From Planctomycetota bacterium (GTDB lineage Bacteria; Planctomycetota; Phycisphaerae; Sedimentisphaerales; Anaerohalosphaeraceae): a DNA stretch of 5,555 nucleotides. The position numbers were made by a program, and so were the translations under genes. The DNA is taken from positions 1 through 5,555 of the forward strand of contig JAGHBX010000317.1 of assembly GCA_021160785.1 (NCBI GenBank), written 5' to 3'. Positions within the stretch are counted from its first letter, which is position 1. The number at the start of each line of letters is the position of its first letter. The notes below the pieces were generated by a model. It did no database searches and was not told the DNA's origin. It saw only the letters and a program-made list of their open reading frames with translations. Positions 1 to 4,825 of the stretch are shown piece by piece.

Positions 1-35
1 ATACAATATACAATATACAATATACAATATACAAC
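1..35. repeat. Tandem heptanucleotide array, (ATACAAT)x5
   Basis: Five back-to-back copies of ATACAAT occupy the first 35 bases. The first four are perfect and the last ends in C instead of T. The array begins at the window edge and may continue to the left. It lies about 30 bp upstream of the purC -35 box, outside any coding region seen here. Short AT-rich tandem repeats like this can change copy number by replication slippage. They also contain TATACA/TATACAAT stretches resembling -10 boxes, but no function is shown by the sequence. Confidence 0.9.
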
Positions 36-66
36 CCCTGTGCCCGGCGAAAAGATTAAAAGGCCA

Positions 67-95
67 TTGACAGGCCGGCGACGAGTTCTTATCAT
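67..95 (+). promoter_or_regulatory. Sigma-70-type promoter of purC
   Basis: A perfect -35 box TTGACA (67-72) is followed by exactly 17 bp and the -10 box TATCAT (90-95), five of six matches to TATAAT. Transcription should start near 102, giving a leader of about 50 nt before the purC ATG at 151. The leader carries the Shine-Dalgarno GGGAG (138-142), 8 nt from the ATG. The leader is too short for a purine riboswitch and I see no such fold. Confidence 0.75.
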
Positions 96-150
96 GCCCG
101 CTTTGCAGGGTGGACCAGGAAGTTGTTTTTGAAATCAGGGAGATACACAC

Positions 151-1044
151 ATGGCTAATGTGATTTTACAGACGGAAATTGCCGATGTGCAGGCTTCGCA
201 CGGCAAGGTGCGGGACATATACGATCTGGGCGATAAGCTGCTTATTGTGGCGTCGGACCGGCTCAGCGCTTTTGATGTGATCATGAAGACTGGCATTCCC
301 TGCAAGGGGATGGTGCTAACGAAAATTTCGCGGTTCTGGTTCGATTTTCTGGGCGATACCATCGAAAGCCACCTGATTTCCGACGAAGTGGCCGATTTTC
401 CGCCGCCGTTTTGCGACCATGCCGATCAACTTGCGCACCGCAGCATGTTAGTAAAGAAGACCAAAGTGCTGCCCGTTGAGTGCGTGATTCGCGGATATCT
501 GGCGGGTTCCGGCTGGAAGGAATACCAGCAGAACCAGAGCGTCTGCGGCGTAAAGCTGCCCGCCGGCCTCAAGCAGTGCGACAAACTCCCGGAACTAATC
601 TTTACCCCCGCCACCAAGGCAGAGCACGGCGAGCATGACGAGAATATAGACTTTGCCAGTTGTGTCGATGCTATCGGCGCAGAAGCCGCCGAGTATGTGC
701 GCGACAAGAGCAAGGAAGTCTTCAACAAGGCAAGCGCCCACGCCGAATCGAAGGGGATAATCTTAGCCGATACGAAATTCGAATGGGGCGTCCTGGACGA
801 CCGCATCATTCTGATCGACGAGGTGCTCACGCCGGATTCGTCACGCTTCTGGCCCGCCGACAAGTACGAGCCGGGTCGCGACCAGGAAAGCTACGACAAG
901 CAATTCGTTCGCAATTATCTCGAAGAGATCAATTTCGACAAGTCCGGCCCGGGCGTCGAACTGCCCGCCGACATTACCGAAAAGACTTCGGCCAAATACA
1001 TCGAAGCATACGAGAAGCTCACGGGCAAAAAGTTCGAAGTATAG
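151..1044 (+). CDS. purC: Phosphoribosylaminoimidazole-succinocarboxamide (SAICAR) synthase
   Basis: This 297-residue cytoplasmic enzyme joins CAIR and aspartate with ATP to form SAICAR in de novo purine synthesis. The N-terminal ATP-grasp-like part shows GKVRD (18-22) and SDRLSAFD (35-42). The first family signature is VLPVECVIRGYLAGS (106-120). FTPATKAE followed by HDENI lies at 151-166. The second signature is ILADTKFEWG (204-213), and IDEVLTPDSSRFWP follows at 222-235. The length matches the long ADE1-like form (about 300 residues) rather than the roughly 237-residue E. coli form. The ATG has a GGGAG Shine-Dalgarno 8 nt upstream and a near-consensus promoter at 67-95. The stop TAG is at 1042-1044. 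Nothing looks broken, and no other purine gene is in view, so it may be a single-gene unit. Confidence 0.97.
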   Translation: MANVILQTEIADVQASHGKVRDIYDLGDKLLIVASDRLSAFDVIMKTGIPCKGMVLTKISRFWFDFLGDTIESHLISDEVADFPPPFCDHADQLAHRSMLVKKTKVLPVECVIRGYLAGSGWKEYQQNQSVCGVKLPAGLKQCDKLPELIFTPATKAEHGEHDENIDFASCVDAIGAEAAEYVRDKSKEVFNKASAHAESKGIILADTKFEWGVLDDRIILIDEVLTPDSSRFWPADKYEPGRDQESYDKQFVRNYLEEINFDKSGPGVELPADITEKTSAKYIEAYEKLTGKKFEV

Positions 1045-1077
1045 ACATCGCGTTTATGTCCGCACCGGACGTTCATC

Positions 1078-1105
1078 TTGACAGTGTTTCTTTCTATAGA
1101 AACAC
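1078..1105. promoter_or_regulatory. Palindrome next to TTGACA, possible operator or leader hairpin
   Basis: In the 102-bp gap between purC and the transporter gene, TTGACA (1078-1083) is directly followed by an inverted repeat. The arms are GTGTTTCT (1084-1091) and AGAAACAC (1098-1105), a perfect 8-bp match with a 6-nt centre. No convincing -10 box sits 16-18 bp from this TTGACA, so the promoter itself is uncertain. No U-run follows on either strand, so it is a poor intrinsic terminator for purC. A dimeric repressor site controlling the downstream transporter is the most natural reading, but it is inference. Confidence 0.4.
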
Positions 1106-1146
1106 GAGGGGGATTGCCTGTAATACTCCCGGCGATTTAGTGGACA

Positions 1147-2370
1147 ATGTCGAATATGACAACGAAAAACAGACAACTCGCTTTGCAGTGGGCACAATTG
1201 ACGGCGCTTGCGGCGGTGCATTTCCTTGCCGATGTTTTTCCGGGCATGATGCATTCGGTGCTGCCGGCAATACAGGCGGAATTCGGCCTTAGTATCGTAT
1301 TAGGCGGTGTGCTCCTTGGCGTTTTCAACTTCTCGTCCAACTGGGGACAGGTCTTTACGGGGCACATGCGAGCCGAGCGGACAACGCCGCTGTTTATGTA
1401 TCTGGGCCTGATGTTTGCGGCGTTGATCTGCCTGTTGGCGGTGCTGCCGCGTCAGGTCGATTCATTCGGGCTGATGCTGGTTCTGGCGGTGGCCAGCGGC
1501 GGCGGCATTGCGATTATTCATCCTGAAGCACTGCGTGCGATTCATGCGCTGAATCGAATCAGTCCGGCGACAAGCACGGCGGTATTCATGATCGGCGGCA
1601 TTCTTGGCTTTGCACTTGGAGGCAAATACTGCACAGAACTCGTCGCGCACTTTGGCGGTGTAAAGGGCCTGTTTCCCCTGGCGGTGTGCCCGATCCTGTG
1701 CATTCCGATTGTGCTGTTCCTGAAGGTGCGTCTTGCGGTCGAGCCGGCGGACGACCCGGATTCGCACAGCCGGCGGGATCAGGGCCGGCTGTCGTTTTGG
1801 CCGATCATGCTGATGGCGACCTTGGCGGGGATTTCGACATGCACACTTGTCTGGATCGTGCCCCAGAAACTGGCAATGGACGGATTCGAGCTTACATTTG
1901 GGGGCTATTCGGTAATGATGTTCTCGTTGGGCGGCGGAGCAGGCGCATTTTTCTGGGCGACGGCGGCAAATCGACTCGGCGATCTTCTATGCACGATGGC
2001 GTCGATTCTTTTGGGAGTTTTTCTTACGGCGGGTTATTCGATTCTGATTAGCCACCGACCGGCGGTATGGCTGTTGTTTGCAGCCAGTTTCTGCGCCTTC
2101 GGGTCGTATCCGCTGATGGTTTCGATAGCTCGCGGCGCGTCGGGTCCGCGATTCGGCCGGCGCATGGCGCTGATGGTGGGCGGCACATGGGGAATCGCCA
2201 GCCTCTTTCCCGTGTTCCTTGCCCCGGTGGCAAAACTCTATGGCGCCCGGATAATCCTGTTGTGGAGTCCGGCGGGTTATATCGCCGCGTGCGTCGTGTG
2301 TCTCTGCATCATGTTGCAGATCAAGGCGACAGATACGCGTGTTCTGGCGAGGCGACAGACATGCCAATGA
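1147..2370 (+). CDS. MFS transporter, fosmidomycin-resistance (Fsr) type
   Basis: This 407-residue integral inner-membrane protein has about twelve hydrophobic segments in two sets of six, split by a hydrophilic loop at about 193-215. Helix 1 carries HFLADVFPG (25-33), then LPAIQAEFGLS (39-49) and SSNWGQVFTGHM (63-74). A GGGIAIIHPEA motif lies at 118-128. The HF..D..G and HPEA signatures are those of the Fsr branch of the major facilitator superfamily, known for proton-driven drug efflux such as fosmidomycin. The actual substrate cannot be read from sequence. The start at 1147 is uncertain: only a weak AGTGG precedes it, and an in-frame ATG at 1156 is possible. An in-frame TAG at 1138-1140 rules out any earlier start. 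The gene ends inside the PHP gene, suggesting translational coupling. Control may act through the palindrome at 1084-1105. Confidence 0.88.
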   Translation: MSNMTTKNRQLALQWAQLTALAAVHFLADVFPGMMHSVLPAIQAEFGLSIVLGGVLLGVFNFSSNWGQVFTGHMRAERTTPLFMYLGLMFAALICLLAVLPRQVDSFGLMLVLAVASGGGIAIIHPEALRAIHALNRISPATSTAVFMIGGILGFALGGKYCTELVAHFGGVKGLFPLAVCPILCIPIVLFLKVRLAVEPADDPDSHSRRDQGRLSFWPIMLMATLAGISTCTLVWIVPQKLAMDGFELTFGGYSVMMFSLGGGAGAFFWATAANRLGDLLCTMASILLGVFLTAGYSILISHRPAVWLLFAASFCAFGSYPLMVSIARGASGPRFGRRMALMVGGTWGIASLFPVFLAPVAKLYGARIILLWSPAGYIAACVVCLCIMLQIKATDTRVLARRQTCQ

Positions 2371-3125
2371 CCTATGACATGCATATTCACACCGAGTACT
2401 GCGGCCACGCCTTCGGTATGACCATCGAGGCGATCCTCAAACGCGCCGACGAGCTTGGTCTGCATACGATCGCGATCACCGACCACGTATTCCGCCCGGC
2501 GGACTTGGCCGTTATTTCACGAATCCGCCGCGAGGCCGAACAATATAAAACCAAATGCCGCGTGATCATCGGCGCCGAGATCGATGTCAACGGCGACTGC
2601 TGCGACGGGCGGCTGGTAACCGACGACTTTTCCGGGATGGACTATGTCATCGCAGGCTTTCATTACGTGCCCACGGTCGGCAACTATCCGCATTGTCCCG
2701 AAGACTGCGATTTGAGGCCGGACGATTTCCTGGAGGTATGGCGAAGCTCACTGTTGGGTATAGTCTCCAACCCGACAGTCGATACCCTTGCCCATCCCGG
2801 CAGGCTGCCGGCGGCGGCTGTCGATCTGGATGTTCACTTCGACGATATCCTGGCGGTCTACGCCGAAGCCGCGGCGCTTTCGGCGGAGAATAATATCGCA
2901 TGGGAGATCAATGAACTGACCGGTTGCAGGCTTTGCGACTATTATCAAAAGCAGTGGCGCCGGCTCTACCAGATTGGACTGGATGCGGGAGTCAAGCTCA
3001 TTTACGGCTCCGATGCGCACAACCCGTCGTCAATCGCAATGAGCGATTTTACACATATGACCCTGGAAAGCCTGCCGGAAGGCTGCCTCAGTCAACCCGA
3101 CGATGTCCTCAAGCCCGGCGTATAA
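2361..3125 (+). CDS. PHP-domain metal-dependent phosphoesterase (histidinol-phosphatase-like)
   Basis: This 254-residue cytoplasmic protein is a single PHP domain, a TIM-barrel-like fold that hydrolyses phosphoesters at a multinuclear metal site. The expected ligands are all visible: HIH (8-10), CGH (H16), TDH (D41, H42), GAE (E73), GFH (H101), HPGR (H145), EIN (E182) and GSDAH (D218, H220). This layout fits the HisK-type histidinol-phosphate phosphatases and their relatives of unknown substrate. No his gene is nearby, so a histidine role is not claimed. The ATG at 2361 was chosen because GAGG (2349-2352) lies 8 nt upstream. ATG 2367, which makes an ATGA stop/start with the transporter, has a 14-nt gap and is the alternative. 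The 10-bp overlap with the MFS gene implies one transcript and coupled translation. Confidence 0.88.
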   Translation: MPMTYDMHIHTEYCGHAFGMTIEAILKRADELGLHTIAITDHVFRPADLAVISRIRREAEQYKTKCRVIIGAEIDVNGDCCDGRLVTDDFSGMDYVIAGFHYVPTVGNYPHCPEDCDLRPDDFLEVWRSSLLGIVSNPTVDTLAHPGRLPAAAVDLDVHFDDILAVYAEAAALSAENNIAWEINELTGCRLCDYYQKQWRRLYQIGLDAGVKLIYGSDAHNPSSIAMSDFTHMTLESLPEGCLSQPDDVLKPGV

Positions 3126-3146
3126 GGCCTACAGGTTCCAGGCCTT
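3124..3146. terminator. Possible bidirectional terminator hairpin between convergent genes
   Basis: AAGGCCT (3124-3130) and AGGCCTT (3140-3146) form a perfect 7-bp stem with a 9-nt loop. The stem covers the stop codons of both the PHP gene (+) and the small cysteine-rich gene (-), which are separated by only 3 bp. No U-run follows on either strand, so it is not a classic Rho-independent terminator. It may still slow or separate convergent transcription. Confidence 0.35.
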
Positions 3147-3323
3147 GGCAAACATCTCGAAACTGCGATCATAGGTCTTTTCCGCTTCGGGCGGGAAGCA
3201 GCAGCCAGGAAGTTGTCTGCTCGCCAGATGATAGCTGATACAGTCGCAGCACATACCTCTCCTGCCGCAGCTTGTATAGGTACAACCGCAGTTTTTCAGG
3301 TTTTTATCTTGCTTGCATTCCAC
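3129..3323 (-). CDS. Small cysteine-rich protein, DUF6485-like
   Basis: This predicted 64-residue protein has nine cysteines: C3, C12, C14, C19, C25, C26, C28, C41 and C42. They form CxC-x4-C-x5-CCxC, then LPGCCFPPE and EKTYDRS (48-54). The pattern and the FPPE..KTYDRS tail match a conserved small family I know as DUF6485. That is recalled, not searched. Metal binding (zinc or iron-sulfur) is the likely chemistry, and the cellular role is unknown. The open frame extends upstream to an ATG at about 3527, but that extra sequence is low in family features and overlaps the divergent promoter. The start is therefore taken at the GTG (3323-3321), which has GGAG exactly 8 nt upstream. The gene ends 3 bp from the convergent PHP gene and is divergent from the pcm-like gene. 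I see no convincing promoter for it. Confidence 0.8.
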   Translation of the reverse strand: MECKQDKNLKNCGCTYTSCGRRGMCCDCISYHLASRQLPGCCFPPEAEKTYDRSFEMFAKAWNL

Positions 3324-3331
3324 CGTCAATT

Positions 3332-3335
3332 CTCC
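3332..3335 (-). promoter_or_regulatory. Ribosome binding site fixing a GTG start
   Basis: On the minus strand GGAG (part of CGGAGA) lies 8 nt before the GTG at 3323. No other start codon in this frame has a comparable site at this point. It decides the short 64-residue form of the cysteine-rich protein over the 132-residue open frame. An A8 tract on the plus strand (3337-3344) puts a U8 run just upstream in the mRNA leader. Confidence 0.7.
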
Positions 3336-3417
3336 GAAAAAAAACAATCTGTCGTTGCTATCCCATACATAACAAAATTCACCGGGTCGAATCAACAAAA
3401 AAATATTGGAATTGTGG

Positions 3418-3446
3418 TTTTCACCGTTCGCCGGCATCCGTATAAT
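3418..3446 (+). promoter_or_regulatory. Promoter of the exported methyltransferase gene
   Basis: A perfect -10 box TATAAT (3441-3446) sits 17 bp downstream of TTTTCA (3418-3423), four of six matches to TTGACA. The start of transcription should fall near 3453, about 25 nt before the ATG at 3478. AAGGGGG (3463-3469) lies 8 nt upstream of that ATG as Shine-Dalgarno. The promoter lies inside the longer open frame starting at 3406, which argues that the upstream ATG is not used. Confidence 0.65.
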
Positions 3447-3477
3447 AGGCAGGGGCCAGAGAAAGGGGGTCAAAAGA

Positions 3478-4302
3478 ATGGGCGGACAGGCAAGAGACAA
3501 GCGGCGGCTGGCGGCAGCCGCTGTCATTTGGGCGGCAACCGGCGTTTTTCTCTACTTGGCGGGATGCGATAAGCGGTATCCTGCGGCCGAGACAGCGCTG
3601 ACCGCGGAAAACAGCGAATCGCAGGATCCTACCGCAGTTTCCGATCCGAACCTGCCTCGTCCGACATCTCCGGCACGCCTCGATGAACGACGGCAAATGG
3701 TGTCGCTGATAAGGGATTACTACGGGCTGACCGAGGCTAATATCCTGCAGGCGTTAGAGAACGTGCCGCGCCACTGGTTCGTGCCCGCCGATCAGCAGAG
3801 ATACGCTTACGACGACAGGCCGCTGCCAATCGGACAGGATCAGACGATATCGCAGCCTTTTATCGTCGCATATATGACGTATTTGCTCGGTCTTGATAAG
3901 AACAAGAAGGTTCTGGAGATCGGCACGGGCTCGGGTTACCAGGCGGCGGTGCTCAATGAGTTTACGCCGCACGTTTACACGATAGAAATACTGGAGCCGT
4001 TGGGCAAAGAGGCCAAGAGCCGTTTCGACAGATATGGCTACACAACCATCACGGCGAAGATCGGCGATGGTTATAAGGGCTGGGCCGAGTATGCGCCGTT
4101 CGATGCGATTATCGTAACCTGTGCGCCGGACAAAATCCCAAAGCCGCTGATCGAACAGCTCAAGTGCGGCGGGAGAATGGTCATACCCGTCGGCGGTGTT
4201 TTCAGCATCCAGGAACTCGTGATGGTGAACAAGAACGACAAGGGCGGGATTACAAAACGATCCCTAATGGCCGTCCGCTTTGTGCCCATGCTTCATAAAT
4301 AG
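3478..4302 (+). CDS. Protein-L-isoaspartate O-methyltransferase-like lipoprotein
   Basis: This 274-residue protein has a type II signal peptide: positive residues at 6-10, a hydrophobic stretch at 11-28 and the lipobox LAGC with Cys30. A proline- and serine-rich linker (about 35-66) then leads to a complete PCMT domain. The domain shows RHWFVP (98-103), RPLPIGQDQTISQP (114-127), SAM-binding motif I VLEIGTGSGYQ (145-155), E170, GDG (196-198) and FDAIIVTCAP (208-217). LKCGGRMVIPVG lies at 228-239. PCMT repairs isoaspartyl residues in aged proteins using S-adenosylmethionine. Export is odd because the methyl donor is cytoplasmic. Asp31 after the lipidated Cys would mean inner-membrane retention under the E. 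coli rule. The start follows the TATAAT promoter and a good ribosome site. The TAG stop falls inside an 8-bp repeat flanking a mobile palindrome. Confidence 0.9.
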   Translation: MGGQARDKRRLAAAAVIWAATGVFLYLAGCDKRYPAAETALTAENSESQDPTAVSDPNLPRPTSPARLDERRQMVSLIRDYYGLTEANILQALENVPRHWFVPADQQRYAYDDRPLPIGQDQTISQPFIVAYMTYLLGLDKNKKVLEIGTGSGYQAAVLNEFTPHVYTIEILEPLGKEAKSRFDRYGYTTITAKIGDGYKGWAEYAPFDAIIVTCAPDKIPKPLIEQLKCGGRMVIPVGGVFSIQELVMVNKNDKGGITKRSLMAVRFVPMLHK

Positions 4303-4303
4303 T
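4296..4303. repeat. Left copy of 8-bp direct repeat TAAATAGT
   Basis: TAAATAGT spans the last codons of the pcm-like gene, including its TAG stop at 4300-4302. An identical copy lies at 4421-4428 on the other side of the palindromic element. The pair could be a target-site duplication, but it sits 3 bp outside the left inverted repeat and 5 bp outside the right one, so the element's true ends are not certain. Confidence 0.6.
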
Positions 4304-4325
4304 TCTTGTTGCGGAAAGAACATTT

Positions 4326-4352
4326 GTCATTCCCGCGAAAGCGGGAATCCAG
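4326..4352 (+). repeat. REP-like palindromic unit, arm 1
   Basis: The 27-bp unit begins GTCATTCCCGC, has centre GAAA, and ends GCGGGAATCCAG. It folds as its own hairpin with stem ATTCCCGC/GCGGGAAT. The core ATTCCC-N8-GGGAAT is the same pattern as the Neisseria dRS3 repeat. Closely similar units are common across proteobacterial and other genomes, from memory. Its translation gives familiar spurious peptides such as SFPRKRESR and FRGDD, so short frames here are not genes. Confidence 0.9.
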
Positions 4353-4362
4353 GCTACTCGTA

Positions 4363-4389
4363 CTGGATCCCCGCTTTCGCGGGGATGAC
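4363..4389 (-). repeat. REP-like palindromic unit, arm 2 (inverted)
   Basis: This is an inverted copy of the unit at 4326-4352, matching at 25 of 27 positions after reverse complementing, and separated from it by 10 bp. The two differences are a compensating pair: the stem here is ATCCCCGC/GCGGGGAT, so T-A in arm 1 became C-G in arm 2 and each unit still forms a perfect hairpin of its own. Confidence 0.9.
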
Positions 4390-4420
4390 ATCGGTAATTT
4401 TTTCTTTCCGCAACAGACAC

Positions 4421-4428
4421 TAAATAGT
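4421..4428. repeat. Right copy of 8-bp direct repeat TAAATAGT
   Basis: This is identical to 4296-4303. It lies within ACTA-AA-TAGT (4419-4428), itself a small palindrome. If both copies arose by insertion, the uninterrupted locus would have had the pcm-like stop only about 16 bp from the end of the convergent Rrf2 gene. Confidence 0.6.
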
Positions 4429-4443
4429 ACAGAAGCGATCCGA

Positions 4444-4760
4444 TCAAATCGAATACGCGGCCCGATCGCCGGACTGTTCTGCGGCGTCGGCGGTGTCGCT
4501 GTCGGAGGGCAATGCGTCGAAGCGATGGGAAGGGTGGTTCCACGCGGCCGTAACGAGATTCGTTGCGACAAGGTGGTCGGTAACTTTGCTCATGGCCGTG
4601 TGCCATGCCGAATAGATGTCGCAGTTTCCAGGTGTACCGCCGCACTGACAGTGCCGCATGAAACAGTCGTCAAAAAGCGGGCCGCCCTCGATAACTTCAA
4701 ATACCTGACCATATACATCGTCGCATGCAATGCATAAACGGTGGCCTGCTTGACTTTCAT
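4444..4760 (-). pseudogene. Rrf2-family transcriptional regulator, internally deleted and frameshifted
   Basis: Rrf2 proteins (IscR, NsrR, CymR) are about 140-165-residue winged-helix regulators that often sense through an Fe-S cluster. From the ATG at 4760, frame one reads MKVKQATVYALHATMYMVR, the typical first helix of such a regulator. It then turns to unrelated sequence and stops at 4590-4592 (56 residues). From about 4704 a second frame reads VFEVIEGGPLFDDC, then RHCQCGG, GNCDIYSAW and NHPSHRFDALP, and ends with TGA at 4444-4446. That matches the Rrf2 C-terminal half with its cysteine cluster (C-x4-C-x-C-x6-C). Roughly 60 codons covering the recognition helix and wing are missing between the two parts, and the join is out of frame. 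A DNA-binding product is therefore not expected. A TTG-started 106-residue product in the second frame is possible but would lack the DNA-binding domain. Confidence 0.72.
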
Positions 4761-4765
4761 TCAAA

Positions 4766-4770
4766 CTCCC
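4766..4770 (-). promoter_or_regulatory. Ribosome binding site of the Rrf2 remnant
   Basis: On the minus strand GGGAG lies 5 nt before the ATG at 4760. It is placed for the ATG frame that encodes the Rrf2 N-terminus, not for the TTG (4764) of the frame that encodes the C-terminus. This supports the view that the original gene began here and was later broken. The 65-bp gap to the upstream sigma-54 activator gene holds no clear promoter or terminator. Confidence 0.65.
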
Positions 4771-4825
4771 TGCACAGATGTGATTCTACTTATATTGTCT
4801 CGCAAGGCGATCCTTCGACTTTCTG

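Larger units (their letters stand above)
4307..4415. mobile_element. Nested palindromic MITE/REP-doublet element
   Basis: This 109-bp element begins with TGTTGCGGAAAGAA (4307-4320) and ends with its exact reverse complement (4402-4415). Inside lie two inverted REP-like palindromes, 4326-4352 and 4363-4389. The whole could fold as one long hairpin with a 14-bp outer stem, an internal loop, a roughly 27-bp inner stem and a 10-nt loop. It has no coding capacity. Its size, terminal inverted repeats and possible 8-bp target duplication fit a non-autonomous element mobilised in trans, for example by a RAYT (REP-associated tyrosine) transposase for the inner units. No transposase is in the window. 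It could also attenuate transcription between the convergent pcm-like and Rrf2 genes. A T6 run (4398-4403) lies 8 nt past the inner stem. Confidence 0.7.

Noticed and set aside
1106..1140. Leader peptide from TTG 1114 behind GAGGGGG (8 codons, stop 1138-1140)
   Set aside because: The purine-rich site is only 1 nt from the TTG and the peptide has no regulatory codon pattern, so chance is the better explanation.
660..1292. Plus-strand 210-residue frame overlapping purC and the transporter start
   Set aside because: It is an arginine-rich shadow frame of purC with no motifs, and it is contradicted by the clear purC and MFS frames.
2067..2360. Upstream extension of the PHP gene to 2067
   Set aside because: It would overlap about 300 bp of the transporter in another frame. 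The PHP motif HIH normally lies within the first ten residues, as it does from the 2361 start.
3406..3477. N-terminal extension of the pcm-like gene from the ATG at 3406
   Set aside because: It would start upstream of the TATAAT at 3441-3446 and would bury the signal peptide 24 residues in. The ATG at 3478 has AAGGGGG 8 nt upstream and begins directly with the signal sequence.
3324..3527. Long (132-residue) version of the minus-strand cysteine-rich gene
   Set aside because: The extension overlaps the start and promoter of the divergent pcm-like gene, has no cysteine pattern, and the GTG at 3323 has a far better ribosome site.
4326..4389. CRISPR-like repeat reading of the palindromic pair
   Set aside because: There are only two units, in inverted orientation with a 10-bp gap. 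CRISPR arrays need direct repeats with spacers of about 30 bp.
4326..4403. Rho-independent terminator for the pcm-like gene
   Set aside because: The stems are strong, but the T6 run begins 8 nt after the stem. The structure is better explained as an inserted repeat, though it may still hinder readthrough.
4306..4737. Plus-strand 143-residue open frame across the palindromic element, and matching minus-strand frames (4250-4645, 4293-4571)
   Set aside because: The peptides SFPRKRESR, FRGDD and SPRKRGSS are the usual spurious translations of this repeat type. The rest lies antisense to the Rrf2 remnant and shows no ribosome site or family pattern.
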